The position numbers and the translations under genes were made by a program. From Gaiellasilicea sp963705515 (lineage in GTDB: Bacteria > Actinomycetota > Thermoleophilia > Gaiellales > Gaiellaceae): a stretch of 64,000 nt of DNA. The DNA is taken from assembly GCA_963705515.1 (NCBI GenBank), contig CAVPJV010000009.1, positions 744,001-808,000 on the forward strand, in the 5' to 3' direction. The notes beneath the pieces were generated by a model. The model was not told the DNA's origin. It was given only the letters and a program-made list of their open reading frames with translations, and ran no database searches. This document shows positions 61,108 through 64,000 of this stretch, piece after piece; the stretch's first letter is position 1, and every line of letters starts with the position of its first letter.

Positions 61108-61226
61108 TCGTGGGTTCTACACCGGGGGCCACCGAGCGGTTCCGTCGGGGGTGACTCGTGTTGTCCACATTCGACAAGGGTGAGACACTGTCGCGAAGAG
61201 GCCGCAACCCGCTGCCCGAGGAGACG

Positions 61227-64000
61227 ATGACCGACATCCGGACTGCGGCCGAGACGATGTCGAGGGCACAGCTCGCCTTCGACAACCCCGAGGCGTACAT
61301 CGCCGGTGACCGGCGGCGGGCGCTCGCGGCCGGCGTCGAGCTGCCGGACCGTGTGCACGGCGCGGCGATCTTCGCCGACGTCTCCGGGTTCACGCCGCTG
61401 ACGGAGGCACTTGCCGCCGAGCTCGGGCCGCAGCGCGGCGCCGAGGAGCTGACCGCCTGCCTCAACCTCGTCTTTCACTCCGTCATCTCCGAGCTCGATC
61501 GCTTCGGCGGCGACGTCATCTACTTCAGCGGCGACGCGATCACGTGCTGGCTCGACGGCGACGACGGCTCGCGCGCGACCGCCTGCGCGCTCGCGATGCA
61601 GGAGACGATGGAGGTGATCGGCGAGGAGATCGCGGCCGGCTCGGCCGGCGTCCGCCTCGCGATGAAGGTCGCCGTCGCCGTCGGCGACGCGCGCCGCTTC
61701 GTCGTCGGCGACCCGGAGATCCAGCTGATCGACGTGCTCGCCGGGCGCCTGATCGACGACCTCGCCGCCGCCGAGCACCAGGCGCAGCAGGGAGAGGTCG
61801 TGCTGGACGAGTCGGCGCTCGCCTCGCTCGGCGACCGGGTGGAGATCGGCGAGCGCCGGAGCGACCCCGACGGGGGACGGACGGTCGGCGTCGTCACCCG
61901 GCTGCACGATCCGCCGGCGGAGCTGCCGGTCGCCGCGGAGGAGCGGCTGCCGGAGGAGGTCGTCCGCGAGTGGATCCTGCCGGCCGTCTACGAGCGGCTC
62001 CGCACCGGACGCGGCGAGTTCCTCGCCGAGCTGCGCCCGGCGGTCGCGGTGTTCGTCCAGTTCGGGGGCATCGACTACGACGCCGACGGTGCGGTCGGGA
62101 AGCTCGACGACTTCGTCCGGCACGCGCAGCGGATCTGCTCGGAGTACGGCGGCAACGTGCTCCAGATCACGATCGGCGACAAGGGCGCCTACCTCTACGC
62201 CGTCTTCGGCTCGCCGCACGCGCACGAGGACGACGGCGCGCGCGCCGTGGCCGCCGCGCTCGAGCTCAGAGGACTCGACCAGGTCACCTCCGCCGCGGAC
62301 CTGAAGATCGGCATCGCCTCCGGCCGCCTCCGCAGCGGCACCTACGGCCACGCGATGCGGCGGACGTTCGTCTGCCTCGGCGACGCGGTCAACCTCGCAG
62401 CGCGGCTGATGGCGCAGGCGCCGCCGGGCGGCGTCTACGTCGGCAGCTTTGCGAAAGGGCTGGCGGGCGACTCGTTCGCCTGGGAGGCGCTGCCGCCGCT
62501 CCAGCTGAAGGGCAAGGCCGAGCCCGTCGCCGTCTACTCGCTCGCCGGGGGCAGCGGCAACGTCTCGCGGCGCAGCCGGCGCTACGAGCTCGACATCCTC
62601 GGGCGCCGCACCGAGCTCGCCGCCCTGTCCGCGGCGCTCGACCGCACAATCGAGGGCCGCGGCAACACCGTCGGCATCGCGCCGACGCGGGTCTCGGCAA
62701 GTCACGGCTGATCGCCGAGTTCGTCCGTGGCGTCCGCGCCGGCGGCGGCCTCGTCGCCTTCGGCGAGTGCCCTGCGTTCGGCACGCACGCCGACTACTTC
62801 GTCTGGCAGGAGATCTGGCGGACGCTCCTGCGTGTCGACCCACAGCAGAGCGACGAGGAGCAACGCCTCGCGCTCGAGCAGGAGCTCGCGGCGATCGACC
62901 CTGCGCTCGTCCGGCGCGCGCCGCTCCTCGGGCCTGTGCTCGGAATCCCGATCCCGGAGAACGACCTCACCGCCGGCTTCGACGCGAAGCTGCGGAAGAC
63001 GTCGCTCGAGGGCTTGCTCGCGGAATGCCTGCGGGCGCGCGCGGCCGAGGAGATCGTGGTGGTCGTGCTCGAGGACTGCCACTGGATCGGGCCGCTCGCG
63101 CGCGACCTGCTGACGGCGCTCGTGCGGGCGTCGGCGGCGCTGCCCGTCCTGTTCGTGCTCGCCTACCGGCCGGCGGCGACGCCGGGCGGCGACCTCGGCC
63201 TGGAGCCGCTGACCCAGTTCGTCGAGCTCGCGCTGGACGAGCTCGAGCCGGCCGACGTCGAGCTTCTGATCCGCTCCAAGCTGGCGCAGCTCTTCGGGCC
63301 CGAGGCGACGGCGTCGCCGACCCTCGTCGAGCTCGTCACCGAACGCTCGCAGGGGAACCCCTTCTACGTCGAGGAGCTGCTCAGCTTCGTCCACGACCAG
63401 GGCATCAATCCCGACGACGACGATGCTCTGCGCCGCCTCGAGCTGCCGGAGAGCCTGCACAGCCTGATCCTCAGCCGCGTCGACACCCTCGACGAGGCGC
63501 CGCGGCGCACGCTCAAGGTCGCGAGCGTGATCGGACGGTCCTTCCTCGCCGGGACGCTGCCGGCCGTCTATCCCGAGCTCGGCTCGCCCGACGACGTCGC
63601 CTCGCATCTCGAGCAGCTGCGGTCACTCGAGCTGGTCTCGCTCGACCGCCACGACGACCAGTCCTACCTCTTCCGGCACGTCGTCACCCAGGAGGTGGCG
63701 TACGGGAGCATGCCGTACGCGATCCGCGCGGTCATTCACGCGCAGGTCGGCGACTACATCGAGCGGGCGGAGGCCGACGCGATCGAGCTCCAGCTCGACC
63801 TGCTCGCACACCACTACTGGAACAGCGAGAACCTGGAGAAGAAGCGCGAGTACCTGATCCGGGCGGGTGAGGCGGCCGAGACGACCTACGCGAACGCTGC
63901 CGCGATCGACTACCTCGAGCGCGCAGCGCCGCTCGTGGGCGAGGAGGAGCGGGTCGACCTGCTCCTGAAGCTCGGCAAGGTCGTCGAGCTCGTCGGCGAC
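61227..64000 (+). CDS. tandem class III cyclase-like protein with AAA-type ATPase; runs off right edge; one-base frameshift
   Basis: Start at ATG 61227. Cyclase domain 1 has both metal Asp positions (IFADVSGFT about Asp51 and YFSGDAITCW). Domain 2 (about residues 290-445) is degenerate: VFVQFGGID lacks Asp at the first metal position, but LGDAVNLAARL is kept. Then GRRTELAAL leads into a STAND-type ATPase; Walker A GLGKSRL is in a new frame after an apparent missing base near 62680. AAA text VVVVLEDCHWIGPLARDLL and a TPR-like tail follow to the edge. Such proteins couple cyclase-like sensing to ATPase regulators. Incomplete. Confidence 0.85.

Noticed and set aside
61158..61226. Upstream GTG start for the cyclase gene
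   Set aside because: The added residues (TFDKGETLSRRGRNPL) look non-homologous; the ATG at 61227 has GAGGAG just upstream.
62727..63870. Separate plus-strand ORFs after 62711 as independent genes
   Set aside because: They are in the wrong frames; the frame holding Walker A GLGKSRL and later ATPase text continues the upstream cyclase protein.

Overview
The window is high-GC actinobacterial chromosome. Thermoleophilia (Gaiellales/Solirubrobacterales) is my best guess, from base composition, the many GTG/TTG starts, zinc-ribbon L28 and L32, and gene order; this is inference without a database. About 68 genes are packed almost edge to edge, mostly on the minus strand and often with ATGA/GTGA overlaps. 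No gap exceeds 300 bases. I saw no tRNA, rRNA, CRISPR array, prophage, plasmid feature or transposase gene.

Layout on the minus strand, read from high to low coordinate. (1) lgt, scpA, scpB, rluB; aroF, tyrA, aroA, cmk, plsC, der, gpsA, metK (61-45 kb): chromosome segregation, aromatic amino acid synthesis, phospholipid and ribosome GTPase functions. (2) GMC oxidoreductase, then priA, def, fmt, rsmB, rpe and the riboflavin set ribD-ribE-ribBA-ribH (45-33.5 kb). (3) rpmB, asp23, fakA, receiver protein, degV/fakB, GYD protein, recG (33.5-27 kb). (4) A secreted glycoside-hydrolase-like protein and a GNAT gene sit between recG and rsmD-coaD. (5) yceD-[ABC-F]-rpmF-plsX-acpP-rnc (23-18 kb). (6) smc, ftsY, ffh, rpsP, khpA, rimM, trmD, lepB, rplS, rnhB, yraN (17-5.7 kb). 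(7) htpX, an orphan DNA methyltransferase, comM/yifB, dprA and a partial FAD oxidoreductase (5.5-0 kb). Plus-strand exceptions are dodecin, an MmcQ/YjbR protein, a BTAD regulator, a GNAT enzyme, a DtxR-type regulator, trpS, an M29 aminopeptidase, and a tandem-cyclase/ATPase gene leaving the right edge next to a sigma/anti-sigma pair.

The genes combine into recognisable modules: SRP targeting plus signal peptidase and lipoprotein modification (ffh, ftsY, lepB, lgt); fatty-acid activation and phospholipid synthesis (fakA, fakB, plsX, acpP, plsC, gpsA); riboflavin synthesis with a flavin-binding dodecin elsewhere; translation initiation and termini (fmt, def); SMC-ScpAB condensin; and competence-linked DprA/ComM.

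Two properties stand out. First, at least seven single-base indels interrupt otherwise well-conserved genes (lepB, smc, trpS, scpA, the anti-sigma gene twice, the cyclase gene). Sequencing or assembly error is the simplest reading, and one indel creates a false ScpA-ScpB fusion. Second, several families of short non-coding palindromes sit at gene ends: a 25-bp palindrome in four copies, a GTGGGGGAA hairpin in three copies, a REPIN-like pair, and a 168-bp MITE-like hairpin between two stop codons. I did not find a convincing new multi-gene system. The repeats, the fused signal peptidase, the plsC start hairpin and the acidic tails on RibH and L19 are the best leads.
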